Assembly: GCA_035566435.1 (NCBI GenBank)
Contig: DATMRF010000060.1
Location: forward strand, 28,061-92,060
Origin: DATMRF01 sp035566435
GTDB lineage: Bacteria; Verrucomicrobiota; Verrucomicrobiia; Limisphaerales; UBA8199
DNA: 64,000 bases
Direction of reading: 5' to 3'
Under the pieces are notes generated by a model. It was not told the DNA's origin and searched no databases. It was given only the letters and a program-made list of their open reading frames with translations. Position 1 is the first letter of the stretch; every line of letters begins with the position of its first letter. Position numbers and translations under genes: made by a program. Of this stretch, positions 33,851 to 42,748 are shown piece after piece.

Positions 33851-34710
33851 AAACCAACGGCACATCGGGCCAGCAGTTAGTGATGCGGGAGATCACCCTT
33901 GTCCCCGGTGGCGAATGGAGCCCGGCGTTTCCGGGGTGGCTGCTCTTGCACGTAACGCAGGGGCTCGGTTACTGGATGCGTTCCCGGATGACGCAGGAAC
34001 TTGGCAGCGGTTCGGTGTTGGTGCTCTCAGAGCAGGCGCGGGGCATCATTCGCACGAGTCAGCTCGGCCCCGCCGTTTGCCACTTTTTCTTCGTCGAGCC
34101 GCGGAAGCTGACCGGCCTGATCACGCTGGCCGAACAGAGGCGGCTGGAGGAGGCGTCAAAACCGGAAGCGGGCTGCGCCCGGCTGCTAAGGCCAACGGAC
34201 CCGATCGCCGCGGACTTAAGGCGGCTGTGCGAGCAGCGCAGCGAAAATCTGGTTCGGACACGGCTGCAAATGCTCGAGCTGTTCATCCGCTCATTCGAAA
34301 CGGAGTTAAATGCGAGAAATGAGGAGCCTGTCTTAGCGCCGGGGGCGAAGGCGCGCCTTGAAGCGCTCCTGGGGGAGATGCCGCCGGCCGACCTGGTGGA
34401 CCAGAGGTTTGGGGAACTGGTGGCGAAAGTGGGTTGCGGGGCGCGGCATTTCGGCAGGCTTTTCCAGGAATTGGTCGGCATGTCGTTTCGGGAAAAGCAA
34501 GCGGAGGTTCGTTTGGGGAGGGCGCAGGAGCTGCTGGCCCATACGCAATCGAAAGTTCTGGAGGTGGCGATTGAAAGCGGGTTTCAGTCGCTGAGCCTTT
34601 TTAACCTGATGTTCAAGAAGCGCGTGGGGACGACTCCGGCCAAATGGCGCCAGCGATTCCACAAGGAAAAGCAGCCGAAGCGAAAATCTTCGTATTCGTA
34701 TGCTGGGTGA
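33847..34710 (+). CDS. AraC-family transcriptional regulator
   Basis: 287 residues. The N-terminal part (about 1-110) has a cupin-like beta pattern (ITLVPGGEWSPAFPGW ... GSVLVLSEQARG) for ligand sensing. The C-terminal 100 residues hold the two helix-turn-helix motifs of AraC proteins, with the family signature VAIESGFQSLSLFNLMFKKR followed by GTTPAKWRQRF. It is the first gene of the polysaccharide locus and overlaps the sugar transferase by 11 bases, so it is probably co-transcribed and may be autoregulatory. The ligand is unknown. Confidence 0.88.
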   Translation: MKTNGTSGQQLVMREITLVPGGEWSPAFPGWLLLHVTQGLGYWMRSRMTQELGSGSVLVLSEQARGIIRTSQLGPAVCHFFFVEPRKLTGLITLAEQRRLEEASKPEAGCARLLRPTDPIAADLRRLCEQRSENLVRTRLQMLELFIRSFETELNARNEEPVLAPGAKARLEALLGEMPPADLVDQRFGELVAKVGCGARHFGRLFQELVGMSFREKQAEVRLGRAQELLAHTQSKVLEVAIESGFQSLSLFNLMFKKRVGTTPAKWRQRFHKEKQPKRKSSYSYAG

Positions 34711-36130
34711 ACGGTCCATAGGCATCCGGACGCTCTCGTTGATCAGCCTGCTGGTATTGGTGGCTTTGAGTTTTTGGGGGTGGCTCTTTGTTTGGGAGCC
34801 GGGGCTGCTGTTCGACCGCACGGCCCTGGAGCGCTATGTGCTCTACAACGAGTTCCTGTTAATCGGGATTCTATTCGGGCTGGGCGGCAAACGCCACGCG
34901 GAAGGGCCGCACCAAGGGTTGACGCTGGCGGTCCGACGAAGCACCCGCCAGGCGGTTCTGGGTTTGTTCTGTGTTTTCTTCATCGTATTCGCGCTACAGG
35001 ACACGGGGATTTCGCGTTCCTTCTTCCTCAGCTATATACCGGCACTCTACGTGACCTTGTTGTTCTCGAACTTGTTGGTGCCCAGAGCGCTTGGCAAGTG
35101 GGCCTTTTCCGGGGACCGGGAGGAGCGGGTAGCGTTAGCCGGCACGCTGGAGCAGGCCAGCCAATTCAAACCGTGGCTCGAGCGAAAACGCGTGCTCGGC
35201 TTGCGCACTGTTGGCGTGGTCTGCCCGCAACTCGCGACCGGGAACGGCAACGGGAAGGGGAACGGCGCCAACGGCAATGGCAGTCCTTTCCCGGTGCTGG
35301 GGCCGCTGGACCAGATGGGGGAGATACTGAAGAAATCGGCGATCACGCAGCTGATCGTGCTGGATTTGTCACTGGGTTCGGATCGCTTGCGCAAATTGAC
35401 GCAGTTGTGTGAGAACGCCGCGGTGCGCCTGGTGGCGCTGCACGATTTGAACAACTATTTCAACCACACGACAACCACTTTTGAGGACGACGGCGTGAGG
35501 TTCATCGGGTTGCGGGAGGAACCGCTGGAAAGCCCGTTTAACCGTTTCGTGAAAAGGGTATTGGACCTGGTCATTTCGGTGCCTGTGGTGGTTTTGATTT
35601 TGCCCTTCACCTCGCTGCTGGTCTGGGTCCTGCAGCGCCGGCAATCGCCTGGCCCGGTATTCTACAAGCAAACCCGGGTGGGCTTGATGGGGCACACGTT
35701 CCAGATGTTCAAGTACCGCACCATGCGCACCAACCACGGCAGCGACTCGCAGCAGGCCGCGAAAGAGGATCCCCGGGTTTACCCCGCCGGACGATGGCTG
35801 CGGAAGTTCAGCCTGGACGAGCTGCCGCAATTCCTGAACGTGCTGAAGGGAGAGATGAGTGTGGTGGGGCCCCGGCCACACCTCGAAACGCACGAGGAGC
35901 TGTGGGTGCGCGTCATGCGAAAATACATGATCCGGCGGTTCATCCGGCCAGGCATCACCGGCTGGGCGCAGGTGAGTGGCTTCCGTGGGGAAATCCACTC
36001 CGAGGAGGACATCCAGCGACGGGTCGAGGCGGACATCTATTACCTGGAGAGCTGGTCCTTAAGTTTCGATTGCCTCATTATCCTGAGAACCATACTGCAA
36101 TTTGCTGTTCCCCCGAGGAATGCGTATTAA
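34700..36130 (+). CDS. Polyprenyl-phosphate sugar phosphotransferase (initiating enzyme)
   Basis: 476 residues. Four N-terminal membrane segments (residues 8-140) and a central soluble region are followed by a fifth membrane segment (about 285-310) and the bacterial sugar-transferase domain: SPGPVFYKQTRVGLMG, FQMFKYRTMR, KFSLDELPQFLNVLKGEMS, VVGPRPHLE and RPGITGWAQVSG. This is the WbaP/WcaJ-type enzyme that puts the first sugar phosphate (usually glucose or galactose) on undecaprenyl phosphate in the inner membrane. A Gly/Asn-rich linker (GNGNGKGNGANGNG, about residues 184-197) sits in the middle region and looks like a simple-sequence expansion. Confidence 0.92.
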   Translation: MLGERSIGIRTLSLISLLVLVALSFWGWLFVWEPGLLFDRTALERYVLYNEFLLIGILFGLGGKRHAEGPHQGLTLAVRRSTRQAVLGLFCVFFIVFALQDTGISRSFFLSYIPALYVTLLFSNLLVPRALGKWAFSGDREERVALAGTLEQASQFKPWLERKRVLGLRTVGVVCPQLATGNGNGKGNGANGNGSPFPVLGPLDQMGEILKKSAITQLIVLDLSLGSDRLRKLTQLCENAAVRLVALHDLNNYFNHTTTTFEDDGVRFIGLREEPLESPFNRFVKRVLDLVISVPVVVLILPFTSLLVWVLQRRQSPGPVFYKQTRVGLMGHTFQMFKYRTMRTNHGSDSQQAAKEDPRVYPAGRWLRKFSLDELPQFLNVLKGEMSVVGPRPHLETHEELWVRVMRKYMIRRFIRPGITGWAQVSGFRGEIHSEEDIQRRVEADIYYLESWSLSFDCLIILRTILQFAVPPRNAY

Positions 36131-36391
36131 GGCCGCGGCTCGGCCTGGCGAGTTCACGGAGATGCAACCTATCCGCCACCCATTTGACACAGTCCGCAGC
36201 CTATAGTCGAGGTCTATGCGCTGCGCCATTTTTGGCGCTGTCTGAGGCTGCCTGACCGGCGCGTCCGGCGGGCAGCGAGGGGCACGTTGCCCCTTGGTTT
36301 GAATGCGCATGAAACATAAAAGCACCGCGAACCGGCTGCTGAGCAAAATTGCGCTCAATTGCCAAGGGCGGCAGCTTGTCCGCAATCACCC
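36131..36391 (+). promoter_or_regulatory. Hairpin cluster between sugar transferase and Wzc genes
   Basis: The 260-base gap carries three hairpins in a row: GCGCCA-TTTT-TGGCGC (36223-36238), TGCC/GGCA around CCGG/CCGG (36251-36276) and AGGGGCA-CGT-TGCCCCT (36280-36296). The last is followed only by TTGGTTTG, a weak terminator tail. This is the largest gap in the early part of the locus, so it could be an attenuator or an internal promoter region. The NusG-like factor at 7183 would be a natural antiterminator for it. Confidence 0.4.
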
Positions 36392-38560
36392 GTGACTGAA
36401 AGGACTGTGATATTGCCCCCGCGTTCGCCGAACGGCGGCAGCGAAGCGAACTACCGCCTGACGGTCATGATTCCGAAGCGGCAGTATCTGGCATATTTGC
36501 GGGAGCGCTGGTGGGTGGTGGTCGTGACCGTGGCCGTGGCGCTGGGCGCGGTGCTCGCTCGCGAGACGTTGCGTCCCGAGAGCTATTCGTCCTACGCCCA
36601 ACTTTACACCAGCGGCGAGGTGCAGTTGAGCTTCGCGAGCGTATTCAGCGAGGAGTCTCAGACCTACTTCGGCACTCAGATTGAGCTCTTGAAGAGCGCG
36701 CGCTTGCAGGGGGCGGCGCTCGACAAGATTGGTTATGCGCCGAAGCCCGGTGAGCAGTTGCCGGTGAAGGTGGATATCAGCCAACCGATGAAAACCTCCA
36801 TCTTGCTGCTGCAGGCGACCGGCGGGGACCCGACCGTGACACAGCGGTTTCTGCAGGCCCTGATCGACGAATACCTGGCTTACAAGAAGGAAACGCGCCG
36901 TTCGACCTCCGAAGACATCGTCGCCTCGCTCACAGACCAGCTCACCCAAAAGGAGAAGGACTTGAAATCCGAGCAGGATAAACTGGCGGAGTTCCAGAGA
37001 ACGAACAATGTGGCCGTGCTCGAAGAGGAAGGCAAGAGCGCGGGTTTGTACCTGGCGGACCTCAATCTTCAACTGGCCAAACTGAAGCTTGACCGCGAAC
37101 TCCTCGCCAACGGGCTTAGCCCCACGACCAACCAAGTACCTTTGGCCCTCCCGGCGGCGAGACCGGCAACGAACGCTGTGTCGGGCGGCACTAGCAACCA
37201 GGCTGGGCCTGAAACGGGCGTGGCCGGCGAGGACTTCGGCCGGGAGCTTCCGAGCGAAGCGGCGCTGAAATCGGCGCGGGTCGAGTTGGCGGTAAAGCGG
37301 GCCGAGCGGGACAACGTGCTGTCGGAACGGGGTGAGATGGCCGCCCGAAGGCTCGATGATGAGGTCGCGCGCCTTGGGCGCACGATCGCGATTCTGGAAC
37401 AGCAGAGTCTGCAGGACCAGAAAGCGAGGCTCGAGGCCCTGGATAAGAGAATCGCGGCGATGGAGGCGTCGATTCCGGCCCTCGAAGCAAAAGTGTTGCG
37501 TGTGAACGAGCGATTGTCCGACGCGCAACGGCTCAGGAACAATATCCAGCGGGAGCAGGGTTTTTACGACCATCTGCTGGGCACCCTGCAAAATGTGGAT
37601 TTAGGCAAGAACGTGCAGCAGGAGCGGTTGTCCATCCTCCAGGCGCCAACGGTTGCGGTGGCCGCCAATCGATATGTTGCGCTGCGCATCTGCCTGGTGC
37701 TGGCATTCGGCGCCCTTGTCGGTCTAGGCGCGGTATTCTGCTGGTATTTGTTGGATGACCGGTTCGTTTCAATCCGGGACATCAAGGACCAGTTCGGGGA
37801 CATGGTGCTGGGCTTGGTCCCGCAAATCAGGGTGCCTCGTTCGCAGCCTGCGGCCTGCGTGCTGCAACCCAACGACCGCCGCGCGGCCTACAAGGAATCG
37901 TATCGCCACCTGCGCTCGGCGCTGCTGCTTTCGCCCGCGCCGGTTCGTCGCACTCAGACGTTGCTGATCACCGGAGCCGGGCCGGCTGAAGGCAAGACGA
38001 CGATTGCAGTCAATCTGGCTCGAGTTCTGGCACAAGGCGGATTGCGGGTAATCCTCGTGGATGCTGACCTGCACAGCGAAGGATGCAAACGCTTGCTGGC
38101 GAGCTCGGCTGAGCTAGGGGTTCTGGATTATCTGCGCGGGGAGGCGGACGTCACGGCAATCACGCACGAGACTGAACTGCCCGGTTTGAGTTTTATTCCC
38201 GCGGGCACCGGTGCCGAACATGGCGACGGTCTTTTCCTCGGGCAGAGGCTTCCGGAATTGATGAAAGACCTCAGAGACCGGGCGGATTTCGTCATCCTGG
38301 ACGGCGCTCCGATTCTGTCGGCCGATAATTCCGGACTTCTGGCGCCCCACTCTGATAACGTCCTCCTGGTCGTGCGGCCATTCTTTTCGCGAGCGCGCCT
38401 GGTACGCCAGGCCCTGGACATGCTGTACCAAAGGCAGGCCAAACAGGTGGCCATCGTTCTGAACCGCGCGCGCAAGGATGACCTTGCAGGCCATTACGTC
38501 CGCAATGGAATGAAGCGAACAGCCAAGAATGGCCACGTTGCGGAAAACGCTAAATGCTAG
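36392..38560 (+). CDS. Wzc-like polysaccharide co-polymerase with BY-kinase ATPase domain
   Basis: 722 residues from GTG 36392 (a TTG at 36359 is also in frame). A Wzz-type N-terminal membrane segment (RERWWVVVVTVAVALGAVLA) is followed by a long coiled-coil periplasmic part (about 180-400), a second membrane segment (about 430-455, LRICLVLAFGALVGLGAVFC) and a cytoplasmic P-loop domain. That domain has Walker A GPAEGKTT (Lys535), Walker A' VILVDADLH and Walker B FVILDGAPI. It sets chain length and couples synthesis to export. The C-terminal tail has only one Tyr (GHYVRNG), not the usual Tyr cluster, so autophosphorylation on a tail is doubtful. Confidence 0.88.
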   Translation: MTERTVILPPRSPNGGSEANYRLTVMIPKRQYLAYLRERWWVVVVTVAVALGAVLARETLRPESYSSYAQLYTSGEVQLSFASVFSEESQTYFGTQIELLKSARLQGAALDKIGYAPKPGEQLPVKVDISQPMKTSILLLQATGGDPTVTQRFLQALIDEYLAYKKETRRSTSEDIVASLTDQLTQKEKDLKSEQDKLAEFQRTNNVAVLEEEGKSAGLYLADLNLQLAKLKLDRELLANGLSPTTNQVPLALPAARPATNAVSGGTSNQAGPETGVAGEDFGRELPSEAALKSARVELAVKRAERDNVLSERGEMAARRLDDEVARLGRTIAILEQQSLQDQKARLEALDKRIAAMEASIPALEAKVLRVNERLSDAQRLRNNIQREQGFYDHLLGTLQNVDLGKNVQQERLSILQAPTVAVAANRYVALRICLVLAFGALVGLGAVFCWYLLDDRFVSIRDIKDQFGDMVLGLVPQIRVPRSQPAACVLQPNDRRAAYKESYRHLRSALLLSPAPVRRTQTLLITGAGPAEGKTTIAVNLARVLAQGGLRVILVDADLHSEGCKRLLASSAELGVLDYLRGEADVTAITHETELPGLSFIPAGTGAEHGDGLFLGQRLPELMKDLRDRADFVILDGAPILSADNSGLLAPHSDNVLLVVRPFFSRARLVRQALDMLYQRQAKQVAIVLNRARKDDLAGHYVRNGMKRTAKNGHVAENAKC

Positions 38561-39642
38561 AGGATGAAGGTGAAAATCGCCCTGGACAGACCCAACTTAT
38601 GACGTCGAATAGACATGTTGAGCCGGAAACCAAACTCAAGCGAGACGACCTGATCGTGATCGCCGGGGCCGGAGGATTTATTGGCGGGGCGCTGGCCAGG
38701 TATTTCCGCGACAAGAAGTTTACGAATATTCGGGCAGTGGACAAAAAGCCGCTGCCGGAATGGTATCAACATGTGCCAGGCACGGAATGTCTTTGCCTGG
38801 ACCTGAGCCAGGAGGACAACTGCCTGCGCGCGTGCGAGGGGGCCGTCGAGGTTTATAACCTGGCAGCCGATATGGGGGGCATGGGGTTCATCGAACGGTT
38901 CAGGGTGGAATGCCTGCGCAGCATCCTTATCAACACCCATCTGATCGAAGCCGCGTTCCGCTCGGGAGCGCGGCGGTATTTCTTTTCCTCGTCCGCTTGC
39001 GCCTACAACACGACCCTGCAGCAGGACCCAAGAGTAACCGCGCTGAAGGAGTCGGATGCCTACCCCGCGATGGCGGAGCGCGGCTATGGCTGGGAAAAGC
39101 TTATTTCTGAAATGTTTTGCCAGGAGTATTGGGCCGAGCGCGGCCTCAAAACGGCGATTGCCCGTTTTCACAACGTTTATGGCCCTTGGGGCACATGGGA
39201 CGGCGGCCGCGAAAAGGCCCCGGCGGCCCTCTGCCGCAAAGTGATCGAGGCGGTGGACAACGGCAGCCACTCGATCAAGATATGGGGTGACGGCAACCAG
39301 ACCCGCAGTTTCATGTTCATCGCCGACTGCACTGAGGGCATCGACCGCATCATGCACTGCGATGAACTCATCGCCACGCCCATCAATCTAGGCTCGAGCG
39401 AACTGGTGACCATCAATCAACTCGCATCGAAAGTGGAAAAAATCGGCGGGGTCAAGCTGCAGCGGAACTACGAGCTCGATGCGCCGCGGGGTGTAGCGGG
39501 CCGCAACAGCGACAACACTTTCATCCAAAAAGTGCTGCACTGGGAGCCGAGCACGTCGCTTGATGATGGATTACGAGCCAGTTACGAGTGGATCCGGCGC
39601 CAGTATGCCGCTCGAAAACGCGGTCTTCACGTGGCGCACTAG
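38554..39642 (+). CDS. GDP-mannose 3,5-epimerase homologue
   Basis: 362 residues, an extended SDR enzyme. NAD-binding GAGGFIG is at 38-44. Cys149 lies in SSSACAYN, Tyr178 and Lys182 in YGWEK, and Lys221 in GGREKAPAALCRK. The catalytic residues of Arabidopsis GME, as I recall them, are Cys145, Tyr174, Lys178 and Lys217, so all four are present with a constant shift of four. NLAADMGGMGF and ARFHNVYGPWGTW are further family signatures. GME turns GDP-D-mannose into GDP-L-galactose and GDP-L-gulose. The start overlaps the Wzc stop (ATGCTAG). An alternative ATG is at 38599. Confidence 0.85.
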   Translation: MLEDEGENRPGQTQLMTSNRHVEPETKLKRDDLIVIAGAGGFIGGALARYFRDKKFTNIRAVDKKPLPEWYQHVPGTECLCLDLSQEDNCLRACEGAVEVYNLAADMGGMGFIERFRVECLRSILINTHLIEAAFRSGARRYFFSSSACAYNTTLQQDPRVTALKESDAYPAMAERGYGWEKLISEMFCQEYWAERGLKTAIARFHNVYGPWGTWDGGREKAPAALCRKVIEAVDNGSHSIKIWGDGNQTRSFMFIADCTEGIDRIMHCDELIATPINLGSSELVTINQLASKVEKIGGVKLQRNYELDAPRGVAGRNSDNTFIQKVLHWEPSTSLDDGLRASYEWIRRQYAARKRGLHVAH

Positions 39643-39789
39643 CCTTAAAACGCTATGCGAAGAACAATGGGACCTCGGTTTCGACGGGGCAGTTCCCGGT
39701 TCGGCTTTTCGAGGCCGGTCCGACTCGAATCATGCCTGCAAAACAGGTCGCCTTTCGTGGCTCAAGGGGTGCTAAAAGCACTCTGACGT

Positions 39790-41178
39790 ATGAGCCTTGA
39801 GGAAGTAGTGGCGAGACGCGTCTGGGGATTTGGAGGGGTTTTGTTGTTCATCATAACGATTTCGGAGGCGCTCGGAGCCACGCCGCATTATGTGTTCGCG
39901 CACTACATGGTGGCTTTTGCCACTTATGGAGAAACGGCGGAAGGTTACAAACGGGAGATCCAGGAGGCCCAGGGCGCAGGCATTGACGGGTTCGTGCTGA
40001 ACGTCGGCGCCTGGGACAATGTTCAGACGTATTACAAGACGCGGGTCGGTCTCATCTACGATGCTGCAGCGCAACTCGGCACAGGTTTCAAGCTCTTCTT
40101 TTCGGTGGATTATACCGGAACCACGAACATCGTGGATATGGTGCGAACCTACGCCAATCGCACGAATAGTTTCCGCTACCAGGGCAAAGTAGTCCTTTCC
40201 TCGTTCGGGGAGAATGATACCCCCTCAACAGGGTTCGCTGGCGTGAACTGGACGAACCTGGTAATCCCCCAGCTAGCGAGCAACGGCGTATCGGTCTATT
40301 TTGTTCCGCATTTTTGGCCCGATCCGATCCACGAGCTGCCGACCTACTCGGACGCGCAAAGCATCCTGCAGAAATATGGAAATCTGCTGGATGGGCTGTT
40401 TCTGTTCGGCGCCGCCGGCTTGCCGTATCAGTTAGCGCAGTGCAATTCGAATTACACTCTGGCGGTCCACCAGGCGGGAAAGATTTCGATGGCCAGCGTC
40501 ACGCCACATTATTGGGGATTCAAACAATACTCCATCGGCCGCCGTTACTTCGAGTTTGATGGCGGCGAGGGACTCGCTCTTCAGTGGCAATCAATCATGA
40601 CGAATCAGCCCGATTGGGTTGAAATCGTCACGTGGAACGATTTCAACGAGAGCACGTATAGCTCTCCGGTCGCCGACCCTGGTCAGTACTTTTCGGAGCT
40701 CGTCAGCCCGCGCAGATATTGCCACTCTGGCTACCTCGAGCTTTCGAGACGTTTTATTTCGTGGTACAAGAACGGCCAACAGCCCGGAATTGATAGCGAT
40801 GCGCTGTACTACTTTTATCGGACCCACCCTAAAAGCGCGGTCGCCTTGAACACTAATGATGTTCCTGTGACCTGGTTTATCGGGAATGCGCAGGACACAC
40901 TCTACACGACTGTTTTCCTTGTCAGTTCAGCTCAGCTCGAAATCGACTCGGGTCTGACTTCGACGACGAATTCTCTCCCAGCGGGCATGAGCACGGTGCG
41001 GACGCCGTTTATTCCGGGACCGCAGAAATTGACGCTGTCGCGCGGGGGAAGCCAGGTGCTTACGGTGAAAGGCCCTGATATTCAGACCAACATCCAGGTC
41101 TATGACTTTTTCCCCGCGAGCGGATTTGCGTACGGGAAACCCATTCCGCCCACGAACGTTCGGGCGACCGGCCCTTGA
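39790..41178 (+). CDS. GH71-like alpha-1,3-glucanase
   Basis: 462 residues. A signal-like hydrophobic segment (about 13-28) is followed by HYVFAHYMV, then AQGAGIDGFVLNVGAWD, FKLFFSVDYTG, VYFVPHFWP and WVEIVTWNDFNEST. These are in the order and spacing of glycoside hydrolase family 71 (mutanase, endo-alpha-1,3-glucanase), where VFAHFMVG and WNDYGESHY are typical. A beta-rich C-terminal part (about 350-462) probably adds a binding module. Family 71 is best known from fungi. Inside a polysaccharide operon such an enzyme may trim or release the polymer, which would then contain alpha-1,3-linked glucose or a similar backbone. The product class is inference. Confidence 0.8.
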   Translation: MSLEEVVARRVWGFGGVLLFIITISEALGATPHYVFAHYMVAFATYGETAEGYKREIQEAQGAGIDGFVLNVGAWDNVQTYYKTRVGLIYDAAAQLGTGFKLFFSVDYTGTTNIVDMVRTYANRTNSFRYQGKVVLSSFGENDTPSTGFAGVNWTNLVIPQLASNGVSVYFVPHFWPDPIHELPTYSDAQSILQKYGNLLDGLFLFGAAGLPYQLAQCNSNYTLAVHQAGKISMASVTPHYWGFKQYSIGRRYFEFDGGEGLALQWQSIMTNQPDWVEIVTWNDFNESTYSSPVADPGQYFSELVSPRRYCHSGYLELSRRFISWYKNGQQPGIDSDALYYFYRTHPKSAVALNTNDVPVTWFIGNAQDTLYTTVFLVSSAQLEIDSGLTSTTNSLPAGMSTVRTPFIPGPQKLTLSRGGSQVLTVKGPDIQTNIQVYDFFPASGFAYGKPIPPTNVRATGP

Positions 41179-41179
41179 G

Positions 41180-42733
41180 ATGACCTCGATACGATGGGCA
41201 GTCGATTCGGCTTGCCCGCCCTTTTTGCGCGGCTTTAAGGCTCGCGTTGAAGGGTCTCCGCTGGGCTATCGTCTTGCCAAAGGCGCTTTTTGGTCATTGG
41301 CAGGGTCGGTGATCTCGCGCGGCCTGGGTCTGCTCTCAGGCATCCTGGTGGCCCGCATGCTGGGCCGGCACGAGTTCGGCCAGCTCGGAATGATTCAGAG
41401 CACGGTCGGAATGTTTAGCACCTTTGCCGGGTTCGGCATGGGTCTGACGGCGAATAAGCACGTGGCGGAGTTTCGGACCGCGGATTCAGCCCGGGCCGGG
41501 CGTCTCATCGTGATTTCGAGCCTCGTGGCCTGGGTAACGGGCGGTATAATGACCCTGGCGCTGCTGGCCTTCGCTCCCTGGCTGGCCAGTCACACTTTGG
41601 CTTCCCCCGCGTTGGGCAGTCTCCTTCGGACAGGGGCTCTGATGCTCTTGTTGGGTGGAGTGAATGGCGCCCAGATTGGCGCCCTTTCAGGGTTGGAAAG
41701 TTTCAAAACGATCGCGCGTGTCAGCCTTGTTGCCGGCATGCTTTCGTTTCCAGCCACGGTGCTTGGCGCCTGGTGGGGAGGAGTCGGCGGCGCCGTCTGG
41801 GGTCAAGTGATGGCTTTGGGGCTTAACTGCGCCCTGAACCATTGGGCGCTGAGGCGGGAGGCCGCTCGAGCGGACATCCCGCTGGGATTTCAGGGAATTG
41901 GCCGCGAATGGAAAGTTCTTTGGAGTTTCAGCGTGCCCGCCGTGCTCGCCGCCAGCCTGACTGGCCCCGTGAGCTGGGCCACAAGCGCTCTTTTGGCGAA
42001 CCAGCCAGATGGCTATTCCCAACTGGGCATTTATAGCGCGGTCCTGCGGATCAAGATCGTGCCCGAAATCGTGCTGGGCATCCTGATGGCGCCTTTGCTG
42101 CCGGTGCTGGCTGAGCGGTACGCTGCGCGCGACACTGCCGGTTACAACAAAGCCGCCTCTGCCGCCTTCTCGCTTTCCCTCCTGGCCACGCTGCCGCTCG
42201 GTTTGCTGCAGTTGGCGGCCCCCTCTCTCACGTTGCTCCCATACGGCGCCACTTACGCGGGCCACCACGCCGTGGTCCAGTGGCTCATGCTTGATTTGAC
42301 CGTCATTGGGCTTTTTAACCCAATGGCCAGCATTCTGGCCAGCATGAACAGGATGTGGTTTGGGTTCATCTACAATCTTCTGTCGGGAGCAGTGTACGGA
42401 CTTTTGGGCGTGTTCCTGATCCCGCGCTATGGCGCCGCCGGCCTGGCTGCAGCTTTCGCAGGTTCGCATCTGGTGATGCTGGGCCCCACGCTCCTCTATA
42501 TGTACCGGACGGAGAGAGCCTTCCTCTGCGGACTCCCGCTAGGGCGGCTGGGTTTGCTGCTGAGCGCGGCTGCGGGTGTGTGCGTCCTGGCTTACGCGGT
42601 CCTGCCGTCCCCGTTGGCGTTGCTCTGTGGTGGCCTCGCGGTGGGAGGCATCCTTTGGGCTCACGTGAAACTGCTGGTATCGCCACGCGAGATTTCGGGC
42701 AGCGTTCTCAGCGCCACGGGGCCGGCAGCTTGA
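41180..42733 (+). CDS. Wzx-type polysaccharide flippase
   Basis: 517 residues with about 12-14 membrane segments and the opening of the MOP/Wzx family (LAKGAFWSLAGSVISRGLGL, then VARMLGRHEFGQLGMIQS). It moves lipid-linked repeat units across the inner membrane. A frame extension to 41102 would overlap the glucanase. ATG 41180 follows the glucanase stop by one base and is preferred. A second weakly hydrophilic loop around residues 230-245 carries several Arg residues, as is usual in Wzx. Confidence 0.88.
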   Translation: MTSIRWAVDSACPPFLRGFKARVEGSPLGYRLAKGAFWSLAGSVISRGLGLLSGILVARMLGRHEFGQLGMIQSTVGMFSTFAGFGMGLTANKHVAEFRTADSARAGRLIVISSLVAWVTGGIMTLALLAFAPWLASHTLASPALGSLLRTGALMLLLGGVNGAQIGALSGLESFKTIARVSLVAGMLSFPATVLGAWWGGVGGAVWGQVMALGLNCALNHWALRREAARADIPLGFQGIGREWKVLWSFSVPAVLAASLTGPVSWATSALLANQPDGYSQLGIYSAVLRIKIVPEIVLGILMAPLLPVLAERYAARDTAGYNKAASAAFSLSLLATLPLGLLQLAAPSLTLLPYGATYAGHHAVVQWLMLDLTVIGLFNPMASILASMNRMWFGFIYNLLSGAVYGLLGVFLIPRYGAAGLAAAFAGSHLVMLGPTLLYMYRTERAFLCGLPLGRLGLLLSAAAGVCVLAYAVLPSPLALLCGGLAVGGILWAHVKLLVSPREISGSVLSATGPAA

Positions 42734-42748
42734 AGTTTGCAGGACGTT

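Noticed and set aside
36386..37591. Minus-strand frame of 401 codons opposite the Wzc gene.
   Set aside because: Shadow frame produced by codon bias; the Wzc frame carries Walker motifs and membrane segments.
39660..39780. A GGTTTCGACGGGG string followed by CATGCC recalls the 5' end of tmRNA.
   Set aside because: The acceptor stem does not match, the space before the next gene is far too short for a tmRNA, and no 3' tRNA-like half is present.
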